Below, in pieces: positions 7,840 to 16,609 of a stretch of DNA of 64,000 bases. The stretch is from Betaproteobacteria bacterium (GTDB taxonomy: Bacteria; Pseudomonadota; Gammaproteobacteria; Burkholderiales; Casimicrobiaceae). The translations under genes were made by a program, and so were the position numbers. The DNA lies in the NCBI GenBank assembly GCA_016717855.1, contig JADKEV010000007.1, positions 11,001 to 75,000 of the forward strand, given 5' to 3'. Positions within the stretch are counted from its first letter, which is position 1; each line of letters opens with the position of its first letter. The notes under the pieces are model-generated. The model was given only the letters and a program-made list of their open reading frames with translations. It had not been told where the DNA came from and made no database searches.

Positions 7840-9333
7840 CTACATCGGGTCCAGCGGATAGATTGGCCGCCGCACGTGCCGGAAGTTCAACAAGTCGTAG
7901 TCCGAGGTGCACACCCCGGTGCCGGCGCATTCGACGACTGCCGCGGCGAGTCCACGCAGGCCCGCCCGCCAATGCACGCGGCTCTTCAGCATCAGGAACC
8001 GCTTGGAAGCCGGATCGATGCCCACCGCGACGAACGCGGCCAGATCGTGCGGCTCGACGTGATTGGAGATCACCACGATTTCGACGCGGCCGGTGTCGAG
8101 CACGACGGTGGGCCCCATGCTGTTGCGCTCCCCGCGCGCCATCGGGCCGCGATTGCGGTAGCGGCCGTCGCAGATCAGCTTGACGCGCCCGGTCACCGTG
8201 CGCGGCACGCCCTGCAGGCCGATCGCCGGCATGTCGAGCTTGCCGCCGAGCGCAAGCGTGACCTGGGCGCCAATGCCGGCGGCAATCATCTGCCGCACCG
8301 CGGCCGGGTCGAAGATCGCGAACGCCGCCGCGTCCTCCAGTCCCGCGTCGAGGATCGCGCCCAGCACGGTCATCGTGTCCATCGTGCCGCCCGAGGCGCA
8401 GTTGTCGCTGTGATCGAGCAGCACCACCGGGCCGCTGCCGGGCGCCACGGCCGCGGCCAGTTCGCGGGCGCGCGCCATCGCTGTCGCGAGCGGTTCGATC
8501 TTGTACACGAACGCGGCCCGCTCGTGCCACGCCATGTCCAGCAGTTCGTCGCACCAGCGCCGGGCCAGTGCGCCATCCCCGTCGGTCACGACCACGGCCG
8601 AGAGCCCGGCGTTGGCGATGTCGGCATTCGGAAAGCCGACGAACACCGATGCGCACAGCGCGCCCTGCGCCTCCATCTCGCGGCAGCGCGCCTGCAGTTC
8701 GCGGTTGGGCGAATCGTCGCTGCCCTGGCGCATCACGTGCGGGAGCATCGGCCGGTTGCCCCACGCCATCGCGGGACGCGCCTTGCCCGCGAGCAGCGCA
8801 AAGATCGCGCGGCCGGCGCGCGCGCCGGTGCCGTCCATGTCGAGGTGCGGATAGGTCTGGTAACCGGCGATGGCTGTCGCGTGCGCGGCGATCGCCGGAT
8901 AGAAATTCGTGTGCATGTCCAGCGCCACGCCGATCGGCACCATGGCGTCGATCGCGCGCAGCCGCCGCAACAGCTCGCCCTCGCCGTCTTCGTAGGTCTG
9001 CGTGACCATCGCGCCGTGCAGGTCGAGCAGCACCGCGTCGCAGCCCTTGGCGACCGCGGCGCAGATGCGGCTGGCGATGTGCTCGTACGCGGCGTCTTCG
9101 ACCGGTCCGCTGGGCCAGGCGCTGGCCGCGATCGGAATTTCGATCTCGGCGCCCGCCGCCTCGGCCAGGTCGATGAACGCGCCGATCGCCGAGCCGGTGC
9201 CTTTGTAGGCATCGTAGGCGTCCCGTCCCTCGGGCGGCGCGCCGCCGCCGCCGATGGCGAAGCGCGACAGCGGCGTGGGCACCGGCGAATAGGTGTTGGT
9301 CTCGTGCTTCATCTGGGCGATGACGACGCGCAT
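7840..9333 (-). CDS. M81 family metallopeptidase, MlrC (microcystinase C)-like
   Basis: A 497-residue protein of the MlrC/M81 family, zinc-dependent enzymes named after the last step of microcystin breakdown but widespread with unknown peptide substrates. The family N-terminus MRVVIAQMKHETNTYSP is clear, followed by the conserved metal-site blocks LLDLHGAM, VALDMHTNF and LLDHSDNCASGGTMDT. A Shine-Dalgarno GGGAG sits 5 bases before ATG 9333. No signal peptide is seen, so it is cytoplasmic. It stands alone; no mlrA/B-like genes are present, so a role in microcystin degradation should not be assumed. A general role in degrading small or modified peptides is more likely. Confidence 0.88.
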   Translation of the reverse strand: MRVVIAQMKHETNTYSPVPTPLSRFAIGGGGAPPEGRDAYDAYKGTGSAIGAFIDLAEAAGAEIEIPIAASAWPSGPVEDAAYEHIASRICAAVAKGCDAVLLDLHGAMVTQTYEDGEGELLRRLRAIDAMVPIGVALDMHTNFYPAIAAHATAIAGYQTYPHLDMDGTGARAGRAIFALLAGKARPAMAWGNRPMLPHVMRQGSDDSPNRELQARCREMEAQGALCASVFVGFPNADIANAGLSAVVVTDGDGALARRWCDELLDMAWHERAAFVYKIEPLATAMARARELAAAVAPGSGPVVLLDHSDNCASGGTMDTMTVLGAILDAGLEDAAAFAIFDPAAVRQMIAAGIGAQVTLALGGKLDMPAIGLQGVPRTVTGRVKLICDGRYRNRGPMARGERNSMGPTVVLDTGRVEIVVISNHVEPHDLAAFVAVGIDPASKRFLMLKSRVHWRAGLRGLAAAVVECAGTGVCTSDYDLLNFRHVRRPIYPLDPM

Positions 9334-9448
9334 GCGGGCTCCCGGAACGGTACGGATGACCGTTCACCCGCCTGTGGTCGAGTATCTGCCGGGCGACCGG
9401 TCAGCGCGGGCGGTCACGGCAGCCTTCGGGCGGCCGCCGCACCGTTCC

Positions 9449-11641
9449 TCAGATCACGCAGAACACCGCGCCCTCGCTTATCCACCCCTGCGCGACCATC
9501 TGCTGCTGGGTTTTCAGCGAAGTCGTGAAGCGATGGTTGGTGTCGTTGAACTGCGCACGCCCGTTGTACGACCGGTAGACGGCGCGCAGGCCGCTCGCGC
9601 AGCCGCCGCCGATGATGGGGGCCGCGTAGAACGCGATGCCCTCGTAGGTCCAGCCCGGATCGCCCTTCACGATCGCGCATTCGGCCGCGTTGGCGGTGTA
9701 GAAGTGCGAGTTCGGCCCACGGCCCGGCGTGCCGTAGAAGCGGCAGACCGGGACCGTGTCGTGCGTGGGGATGGCCCCGGCGTAGAAGTAGTCGAGCGTG
9801 TCGAACCAGCCGTCGCCGGCAGCGCCGGTGCCCACCGCGCGCGCCTCCGCGCCCTCGGCGGTCCGGAAATAGTGATTCAGCGCGACATTCTTGAATTCGT
9901 ACACCAGCCGGTAGGAAAGGAAATCCAGCGCCGCGGCGGTGGCGTTGCGCGCGTTGAGTATCCCCGCGCCGCACTTGCCGCTGCCGGCGCACCAGGAATT
10001 GGTGGGGAACGCGACCGCCGTCTCCTGCAGGATGTAGTAGACCTCGCCCGGCGACAGGTTGGGATTGATGCCCAGCATCAGCGAAGCGACGCCCGCGACG
10101 TGGGGCGAGGCCATGCTCGTCCCCTGCTTGTAGCCCCAGTCGGAAAATTCGGGCCCCCTGGTGCCGCTGTTGATGGTCGACAGGATCCTGCCGGCGGCGC
10201 CGGCGCTCGCCGAGTCGCCACCGGGCGCGGAGATCTCCAGCCGGAAGCTGTAGTTGCTGTAGGCCGCGGAGTCGCCGCCGGGCCCCGTCGCGGCAACGGT
10301 AATCACGCCCAGGCAGCTTGCCGGCGAATAGTCGTCGGAATTGTCGTTTTCGTTGCCCGCCGCCACCGCGATGAACGCCCCCTGCGCGACCGCCTTGTTG
10401 ATCGCCTCCTGGTAGAGCTTGTCGCAGGCGCCCCGGCCGCCGATGCTGATGTTGATCACCTTGGCCGGATTGAGATTCATCGGCACGCCCGGCACCGGCA
10501 GCCCGGCGGCCCAAGTCAAGCCGTCGACGATGTCGGAGCGCGAGCCGCCGCAGGCGCCCAGCACGCGTATCGGCAGGATCTTCGCACGCCAGTCGATGCC
10601 GGCGACACCCTCGTCGTTGTCGCCGTCTGCGCCGATCGTCCCCGCGACATGGGTGCCATGCCAGCCGGAGTTTTCCGCCGGCTCGCCCGCGCCGCATTGC
10701 CCGGCCGCCGTGTAATCGCCGGGATCGTAGCCGTTGTCGTCGCGGCCGTCGCCGTCGTTCGAGAAGTCGGCGTCGGAGACGAAGTCGTAGCCGTCGATCA
10801 GCCGGTCGGCGAGTTCGAGGTGCGGCCGCACGCCGGTGTCGACGACCGCCACCACGGTGTTGCGCGAGCCGATGCTCAGGTTCCATGCGCGCACCGCGTC
10901 GATGCCGTAGTAGCCGTCCTGGGGGCCGACCAGGTTCCACTGCTTGTTGAACATCGTGTCGTTCGGAATGTAGTACGGCGTGGCCAGCCAATTGCCGGCT
11001 GCCACGTCGACCTCGGGATGCGCAGCCAGCTTGGCCAGCACGGCCTCGTATCCGGCGTGGGTCAGCGCGCGGTCCAGCCGGAGCACGTACGCATTGCCGC
11101 TCATCGCGCGGAAGTGCCGCAGCCCGACCCCGGCGGCCTGCGTCAGGCCGGCGAGCATGGCGTCGTCGATGGCCTGGTTGCGCGCGGCCTTGAGTTGCGA
11201 CGAAAAGCCCTTCAGGCGCACGATCAGCGTCCGCGGGACCGGATCGGTCCGGGCGCGCTTGGCGCGGATCCGCTGCGTCTGCGCCGCTTCGTCGCGGGCA
11301 AAGCTGGGCGCTGCCCACAGCACGTCCGCCGTGGCGCCCAGGCGCGCGGCAAGCAGGCGCAGCTGCGGCGCCGGCAGCGCCGCCGCGAGCCGCACCTCGT
11401 AGCGGCCCTCGCCCTGCGCCGTGACCTCGCCCGTGGCGCCGATGACGCGCAGCGCCGCGCCGATGCGCGCGATCTGCGGCGCGGATGGCGCGGGCCCGGC
11501 GTCGCGCGCCATGACGGTGATGCGGTCGCTGGCGCCTGCCGTCACCGGCCCGGCGTTCGGGTCCTGCGCCCGCGCGGCTGCCAACGCGAGGAGAGACAGC
11601 GCAGCCCCCGCGACCAGATTCCTTTTCGAGCAACCACGCAT
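9449..11641 (-). CDS. Secreted subtilisin-like serine protease (S8) with C-terminal DUF5648-like domain
   Basis: Exported endopeptidase of about 730 residues. After a signal peptide (LVAGAALSLLALAAARA) and a long propeptide, the S8 catalytic triad is complete (numbering from the GTG two codons upstream): Asp270 in VVDTGVRPH, His330 in WHGTHVAGT, Ser511 in GTSMASPHVAG, with the oxyanion Asn431 in AAGNEND. Residues about 590-730 form a DUF5648-type module, seen from the repeated YEFKN..NHYFRTA, CRFYGTPGRGPNSHFYTA and WTYEGIAFYA patterns, probably for binding cell surface or carbohydrate. ATG 11641 is preferred: GGGAGG lies 5 bases upstream. It is a single-gene unit. Confidence 0.9.
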   Translation of the reverse strand: MRGCSKRNLVAGAALSLLALAAARAQDPNAGPVTAGASDRITVMARDAGPAPSAPQIARIGAALRVIGATGEVTAQGEGRYEVRLAAALPAPQLRLLAARLGATADVLWAAPSFARDEAAQTQRIRAKRARTDPVPRTLIVRLKGFSSQLKAARNQAIDDAMLAGLTQAAGVGLRHFRAMSGNAYVLRLDRALTHAGYEAVLAKLAAHPEVDVAAGNWLATPYYIPNDTMFNKQWNLVGPQDGYYGIDAVRAWNLSIGSRNTVVAVVDTGVRPHLELADRLIDGYDFVSDADFSNDGDGRDDNGYDPGDYTAAGQCGAGEPAENSGWHGTHVAGTIGADGDNDEGVAGIDWRAKILPIRVLGACGGSRSDIVDGLTWAAGLPVPGVPMNLNPAKVINISIGGRGACDKLYQEAINKAVAQGAFIAVAAGNENDNSDDYSPASCLGVITVAATGPGGDSAAYSNYSFRLEISAPGGDSASAGAAGRILSTINSGTRGPEFSDWGYKQGTSMASPHVAGVASLMLGINPNLSPGEVYYILQETAVAFPTNSWCAGSGKCGAGILNARNATAAALDFLSYRLVYEFKNVALNHYFRTAEGAEARAVGTGAAGDGWFDTLDYFYAGAIPTHDTVPVCRFYGTPGRGPNSHFYTANAAECAIVKGDPGWTYEGIAFYAAPIIGGGCASGLRAVYRSYNGRAQFNDTNHRFTTSLKTQQQMVAQGWISEGAVFCVI

Positions 11642-11899
11642 CATCACCTCCCTTTGATTTGGCGCAATCTACATCCATGACGCTCGCGCGTCGGAGCCGC
11701 GCCCACATGCCGGCTGGCGCGCCGGCTCCGTTGTGCGCGAGTTCGATCCGATTGTTTCACAACTGCGCGCGTGGCGCTCTAAAAACTTCTGAATGTCGAG
11801 CCGTGCCACGCCGGCAACGTTGCGTCGGGCGCCTGCCTGCGCGCCGCGAGCGGCGCCCGTCCCTCCCTTTCTTCTACGATCCGCTGGGAGTGGCCGCCG

Positions 11900-12523
11900 T
11901 CAAGGCTTTGTGGCTTGCAGCGCGAAGTCGAAGCGGATCGTCAGCATGCCCTCGCCCGCCGCGACGTCGAGCAGTTGGAATCCGGTGAGCGCCAGCTTGA
12001 ACGCGGACCCGCTGTTCTGCAATCCCTTGCTCAGTTCCTCGCGCAGGTTCAACCCGAGCAGTGACGGGATCTGCTGCCTGAGGAACGGCTCGAGCAGCCC
12101 GCGGTACTCGGGCCTGCCCTCGTCCATCCGGAAATCTTTCAATGCGACCGTTTCGCCGGCAATGACGGGCTGGCCGGACACCGTCGTGTAGAACGCATCG
12201 CCCGCCCCGACGCAATTGCCGTTGGCCTTCATTCCCACGCGCCCGGCGAGATGAACGCGCAAGAAGAGGCGGCGGTCGCGGAAGGTGACCACCGGCTGCT
12301 CCAGGTACACATAGTTGCAGGAGGCGAGGTTGCCCGAGAGGACCCGCTTGCCGTTGCTGGTGAACAGCCGCTGCGCGACAGCCAGGCTGACCGCGTCCTG
12401 GTGCAGCGCGATGGTCGCGGCCGTCGCCTCCGCCGCAGTGCCGGCGGCGCAGGCGAGCAGGATTGCGGCAACCGCGACCCATGTTCGTTCCCCGGCCCGG
12501 CGCCTTCGCGTGTATTGGTGCAT
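11900..12523 (-). CDS. Exported protein of unknown function
   Basis: I do not recognise this protein. From ATG 12523 it has 207 residues: a positively charged start (MHQYTRRRRAGER), a signal-type hydrophobic stretch (VAVAAILLACAAGTAAEATA), then a compact domain with beta-strand pattern (VVTFRDRRLFLRVHLAGRV, KLALTGFQLLDVAAGEGMLT). It has only two cysteines after the signal region. Repeated hydrophobic-polar strands suggest a lipid- or ligand-binding barrel such as DUF1439-like proteins, but this is only an impression. An in-frame start nine codons upstream (12550) is possible. It is divergent from the CBS gene. Confidence 0.7.
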   Translation of the reverse strand: MHQYTRRRRAGERTWVAVAAILLACAAGTAAEATAATIALHQDAVSLAVAQRLFTSNGKRVLSGNLASCNYVYLEQPVVTFRDRRLFLRVHLAGRVGMKANGNCVGAGDAFYTTVSGQPVIAGETVALKDFRMDEGRPEYRGLLEPFLRQQIPSLLGLNLREELSKGLQNSGSAFKLALTGFQLLDVAAGEGMLTIRFDFALQATKP

Positions 12524-12714
12524 GCCCGCAGTGTACTGCGCCGAACGCATTGCACCAAAGGCGGGACTGCAGGGCCGGGATGGTGCGGGCCGGGAGCTGA
12601 CGGGAATTCACCGGTCAAAGCCCCGACAGTGGGTCCGAATTCTGGTAAATTTGAGGCAGCGCGAACCTGTCGCAGCCGCAATTCCCCGTATTCCGCATTC
12701 TCCGGAGGTTCATC

Positions 12715-13149
12715 ATGGTAGACCGCAGCATCAGGACCCTGATCGAGGGCAAGGAATGCATTACCTGCCCCGAACATTGGTCGGTCATCGAGGCCGCACG
12801 TTTGATGAAGCGGGAGCGCATCGGCGCGGTCATGGTCGTCGAGCAGGACAAGCTGATCGGGATCTTCACCGAGCGCGATGCGCTGTTTCGCGTGCTGGCC
12901 GACGACCGCGACCTGAAGACCACGCGCGTCGCCGACGTGATGACCCGCAATCCGCAGTCGCTCCATCCGGACAAGCAGTTCGCCGATGCGCTGCAATTGA
13001 TGCATACGGGGCGGTTCCGGCACGTGCCGGTGGTCGACAATGGCCGCGCAGTCGGCATGGTGTCGGCGAGCGATGCGATGGGACCCGAGCTCGAGGCATT
13101 TGTCTGGGAACTGCTGCGCCAGGAGCAGGTCAGCGACGTACTCGCGTAA
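12715..13149 (+). CDS. Tandem CBS-domain protein
   Basis: A 144-residue cytoplasmic protein made of two CBS modules: residues about 10-65 (VIEAARLMKRERIGAVMVVE, ending IFTERDALFRV) and about 75-130 (MTRNPQSLHPDKQFADALQL, ending VVDNGRAVGMVSASD). Such pairs bind adenosine nucleotides and act as small energy sensors, either free or attached to partner enzymes. A clear GGAGG lies 8 bases before ATG 12715. It has no fused catalytic domain and no obvious partner next to it; the upstream gene is divergent. The specific target is unknown. Confidence 0.88.
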   Translation: MVDRSIRTLIEGKECITCPEHWSVIEAARLMKRERIGAVMVVEQDKLIGIFTERDALFRVLADDRDLKTTRVADVMTRNPQSLHPDKQFADALQLMHTGRFRHVPVVDNGRAVGMVSASDAMGPELEAFVWELLRQEQVSDVLA

Positions 13150-13257
13150 CCGCCGCCGGCCGCGGGGGTTGCCGCCCCTGCCCGGCCCGCGCCGGCCCTC
13201 GTGCCGCCCGGCGGCGCCCGCCGCCCGCCGCCTGGTGTCCGGCGATCCGCTGATCCG

Positions 13258-14136
13258 ATGACGCCCCCAGCCCTGACATTCGTGACGACCTGCATGGGTC
13301 GCCTGCGGTTTCTGCGCGAGACACTGCCGCTCCTTGCCGCGCAGCCGGCCACGGCGTGTGTTGTGGTCGACTACGGTTGCCCGGATCATTGCGGCGATTG
13401 GGTGCAGGCGCACCTGCCACAGGTCAAGGTGGTCCGCTGGCCCGCTGCGTCCACGTTCCACGCGGCGCATGCCCGCAACCTGGGCGCCGCGGCCGCTGTC
13501 ACGGAGGTGCTCTGCCTGATCGATGGCGACGTCCTGGTCGACCCCGGTTTCGCGCCCGCCATCCTCGCGCAATTCGATCCCCGTTGCTACTACCTCGCGG
13601 AGCCGCTGGCCGGCGACATTTCGGGGACGGTGGTCTGCGCGAGCGCCGCGTTCGCCTTCGCGGAAGGTTACGACGAGGCGTGCACCGGCTGGGGCGGCGA
13701 AGACCTCGACCTGTACGACCGCCTCGAATTCCACGGCATCCGGCGAGCAGGCTTCCCCGCCCGGCTGCTCGCCGCGCTGCCCCACCCGGATGCGGAACGC
13801 ACGGCGCACTCCGCCGACGCCGACAAGGAAGTTTCCAACAGCATCAACCTGCTCTATTCGCACATCAAGCTGGACTTGATGCGTCTGTCGGGCAGCCGTC
13901 TTCCGGCCGGCTTCCGCGCTGACCTGCATGCGCAGGTGCGCGACGCGTATGCGGCATCGGTGAAGGCGGGGGGCCCGGCACGGATCGACGTGCCGTACGC
14001 CGAGGGAACGATCAACTATTGCGACGTGCAGACCAGCCTGGGCTATGTGATAGACGTGTCGGTGCAGGCCGGCAGGCGGGTCGCGGGAACGCCGATCAGC
14101 AGGCGCATGACAACTGCTGCCGGCGCGCAGCCCTGA
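13258..14136 (+). CDS. Glycosyltransferase family 2-like (GT-A fold) protein
   Basis: Predicted sugar transferase of 292 residues. The N-terminal GT-A pattern is visible: LTFVTTCMGRLRFLRETLPLL, VVVDYGCPD, HAARNLG-like HAAHARNLGAA, and the metal-binding DGDV in CLIDGDVLVDP. A later GWGGEDLDLYDRL block matches the acceptor/catalytic motif of galactosyl- and N-acetylgalactosaminyltransferase-like C-terminal domains. ATG 13258 was chosen since the fold begins at once; a GTG at 13201 in the same frame would add 19 Pro/Arg-rich residues. No other polysaccharide genes surround it, so donor and acceptor cannot be given. Confidence 0.78.
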   Translation: MTPPALTFVTTCMGRLRFLRETLPLLAAQPATACVVVDYGCPDHCGDWVQAHLPQVKVVRWPAASTFHAAHARNLGAAAAVTEVLCLIDGDVLVDPGFAPAILAQFDPRCYYLAEPLAGDISGTVVCASAAFAFAEGYDEACTGWGGEDLDLYDRLEFHGIRRAGFPARLLAALPHPDAERTAHSADADKEVSNSINLLYSHIKLDLMRLSGSRLPAGFRADLHAQVRDAYAASVKAGGPARIDVPYAEGTINYCDVQTSLGYVIDVSVQAGRRVAGTPISRRMTTAAGAQP

Positions 14137-14205
14137 CGTCGCAGTCCATGCTACGCAGACGGCCGGCGCGCGCACTTGCACCGTCTGCGCCGCGCGGCCG
14201 GAATC

Positions 14206-14235
14206 CTGCTGCAATGCAGCAGCCTGCGCTACAAT
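14206..14235 (+). promoter_or_regulatory. Operator-like palindrome next to a -10 box before the iclR-type gene
   Basis: CTGCTGCA (14206-14213), one A, then TGCAGCAG (14215-14222) form a perfect 8-bp inverted repeat. A -10-like TACAAT follows at 14230-14235. The palindrome falls where the -35 and spacer would lie, so a bound repressor would block RNA polymerase. IclR regulators commonly repress their own genes, so autoregulation is the natural reading. No good -35 box is seen. The site is inferred from sequence only. Confidence 0.45.
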
Positions 14236-14269
14236 CGGCTTGGCACATTCCACTCCGAACCGACTCCCG

Positions 14270-15181
14270 ATGCCGCATCGCCCGTCCGTCCCGGCCCGTC
14301 GGGGCCGCATCCCGAATACTCCCGAAACCGGCACCACGACCGCCCACGTCCAGAGCCTGACGCGCGGGCTGACCATACTCGAGCGGCTGGGCGAAGTCGA
14401 AGGCGGACTCACCTTGACGGACATCGCGCAGCGCGTCGGTCTTGCCGCGTCGACGACGCACCGGTTGCTCAACACGCTCGAGAAGATGGACTACGTGCAC
14501 CAGTCCGGCGATCTCGGCCTGTGGTACGTCGGGCTGAAGGCGTTCACGGTGGGCAGCGCCTTCGTGGCCAACCGCGACTTCGCCATCCAGAGCCACAGCT
14601 ACCTGCGGCGGCTGATGGACCAGTCCGGCGAAACCGCCAACCTGTCGATCCTCGACGGTTACGAAGCCGTGTTCATCGGCCAGGTGCAATGCCGCGAAAT
14701 CATGCGGATGATCGTCAAGCTGGGCAGCCGGCACCCGATCCACGCGTCGGGCTCGGGCAAGGCAATGCTCGCCTCGCTCACCGACGACGCCATCCACGGC
14801 ATCCTGGCCAAGCATGGCTTGCCACGGCATACCGAGCACACCATCGTCACGCCCGACGGCTTGTGGAATGCGATCAAGCAGATCAGGAAGCATGGCTACG
14901 CCTACGACGACGAAGAACATGCGCTGGGCCTGCGCTGCGTGGCGGCGGCGGTTTACGACGAGCATACCGAGCCGCTGGGCGCCATCTCGCTGGCCGGGCC
15001 GCTGTCGCGGCTGACCGACGAACGCATCCGCGCCCTGGGACCGCTGGTCGCCCGCACCGCGATGGAGATCACCGGACGCATGGGCGGCAAGTGGCCGCAT
15101 CCTTACTGGGCGGGCGGGAGCGCGCTGCCCAGGCGCCAGCGGGTTGCCCGTCCACCCGCGCCGCGACCAGGGTCCGCCTAG
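14270..15181 (+). CDS. IclR family transcriptional regulator
   Basis: DNA-binding regulator of 303 residues. The N-terminal winged helix covers about residues 25-90 (VQSLTRGLTILERLGEVEGG, then LTLTDIAQRVGLAASTTHRLL with recognition helix STTHRLLNTLEKM). The C-terminal effector domain covers about 100-270 (HASGSGKAMLASL, GYAYDDEEHALGLRCVAAAV, with the typical GAISLAGP strand). ATG 14270 is preferred to the TTG at 14240. The gene ends 4 bases into the convergent deaminase gene; the two are likely linked in function, with the regulator sensing a purine- or amidohydrolase-related ligand, but that is inference. Confidence 0.9.
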   Translation: MPHRPSVPARRGRIPNTPETGTTTAHVQSLTRGLTILERLGEVEGGLTLTDIAQRVGLAASTTHRLLNTLEKMDYVHQSGDLGLWYVGLKAFTVGSAFVANRDFAIQSHSYLRRLMDQSGETANLSILDGYEAVFIGQVQCREIMRMIVKLGSRHPIHASGSGKAMLASLTDDAIHGILAKHGLPRHTEHTIVTPDGLWNAIKQIRKHGYAYDDEEHALGLRCVAAAVYDEHTEPLGAISLAGPLSRLTDERIRALGPLVARTAMEITGRMGGKWPHPYWAGGSALPRRQRVARPPAPRPGSA

Positions 15182-16525
15182 CCCAGCGCGCGGCCGGCCA
15201 GGGCGCGCGCGGGGGGCGAGCGCGTTGATATCGACGGTCACCAGCGTGCCGTCCTCGACCACCACGCGGCCGTTGATCATGCTCCACGCGGCGCGGGCGG
15301 GGGCGCAGAGCAGCAGCGCCGCGAGCGGATCGTGCTGGCCGGCGTAGCCGATGTCTTCCAGGTCGAACGCGACGATGTCGGCGGCGAACCCAGGCGCGAT
15401 TTGCCCGATGTCGTCGCGGCCGAGCACTGCTGCGCCACCGCGCGTGGCGATTTCCAGCGCCGCGCGGGCCGACAGCGCCGCCGGACCGTGAGCGGCCCGC
15501 TGCAGCAACAGGCATTGCCGGGCCTCGCCCAACAGGTGCCCGCCGTCGTTCGACGCGCTGCCATCGACGCCCAGTCCCACGCGCATCCCCGCATCGCGCA
15601 TCCTGCGCACCGGCGCGATGCCCGAGCCCAGGCGCATGTTGGACGTCGGGCAGTGCGCGACGCCGGTCCCGGTCCCGGCGAAGACGCCGATCCCGCGCTC
15701 GTCCAGATGAACGCAGTGCGCGTGCCACACGTCGTGCCCCAGCCAACCCAGGTCCTCCGCGTAATCGACCGGATCCATGCCGAACCTCTCGCGGCTGAAC
15801 GCCAGGTCCTTCCAGTTCTCGGCCAGATGCGTGTGCATGTGGACGCCGAATGAGCGCGCCAGCCTCGCCGACTCGCGCATGAGGTCCGGCGTCACGCTGA
15901 ACGGCGAGCAGGGCGCGACGGCAATGCGCAGCATGCTGTGGCGCGCCGGATCGTGGAAGGTCTCGATCGCGCGCTGCATCGCGCGCAGAATTGCGGGCTC
16001 GGGCTCGGTGAGCCGGTCCGGCGGCAGGCCCCCTTGCGATTCGCCCATGCTCATCCCACCGCGGCCCGGGTGAAAGCGGATGCCGATTTCCCGCGCGGCG
16101 CCGATTTCGTCGTCGATGCGGCTGCCGTTCGGATACATGTACAGGTGATCGCTGGCAGTGGTGCAGCCGGAGAGCATGAGTTCGGCCATCGCAGTCAGCG
16201 CCGACACGTGGATCATCTCGGGCGTGATCCCGCACCAGAGCGGATAGTGGACCTTGAGCCAGTCGAACAACTCGCAATCCTGTGCGGCGGGCACCGCCCG
16301 CGTGAGCGACTGGAACATGTGGTGATGGGTGTTGACCAGTCCCGGCATGACCACATGGCCGGCGAGGTCGATCACGCGGTCCGCGCTTCGCGGCAACGCG
16401 GCGCCCGGTCCCACCTGTTCGATCACGTTGCCGCGGATGTAAACCGCGCCACCGGTGATCTCCCGCCGCGCGTCGTCCATCGTCGCGAGCACCAGGCAGT
16501 TCTGCAGCAGCACGGTTTGGCTCAT
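15178..16525 (-). CDS. 8-oxoguanine deaminase-like amidohydrolase (apparent frameshift near the 3' end)
   Basis: Zinc-dependent deaminase of the 8-oxoguanine/guanine deaminase and hydroxydechloroatrazine hydrolase group. Motifs: NTHHHMFQSLTRA (metal H-x-H), MHTHLAEN, HCVHL and GVDGSASNDGG, in the usual order. ATG 16525 begins MSQTVLLQNCLVLAT, normal for the family. As written, the frame runs past the expected end because a run of six G (15211-15216, + strand) is one base too long: it gives 818 residues, the last 360 or so being antisense to iclR. Dropping one G gives ALAPARALAGRALG and a TAG at 15180-15178, the right length (about 448 residues). So the true gene most likely ends at 15178. Confidence 0.82.
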
Positions 16526-16609
16526 TTGCCCGCCATGGTACTGAATCGTCACCTGAGGCGGTGAAAAACCGGTGCTGCCGGGCGCCGTTTTCGATTATGC
16601 TCAGACCCC

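Noticed and set aside
14096..15177. A 360-residue C-terminal extension of the deaminase, antisense to iclR
   Set aside because: Sequence has no conserved features and arises from one extra G; the normal C-terminus lies in the shifted frame.
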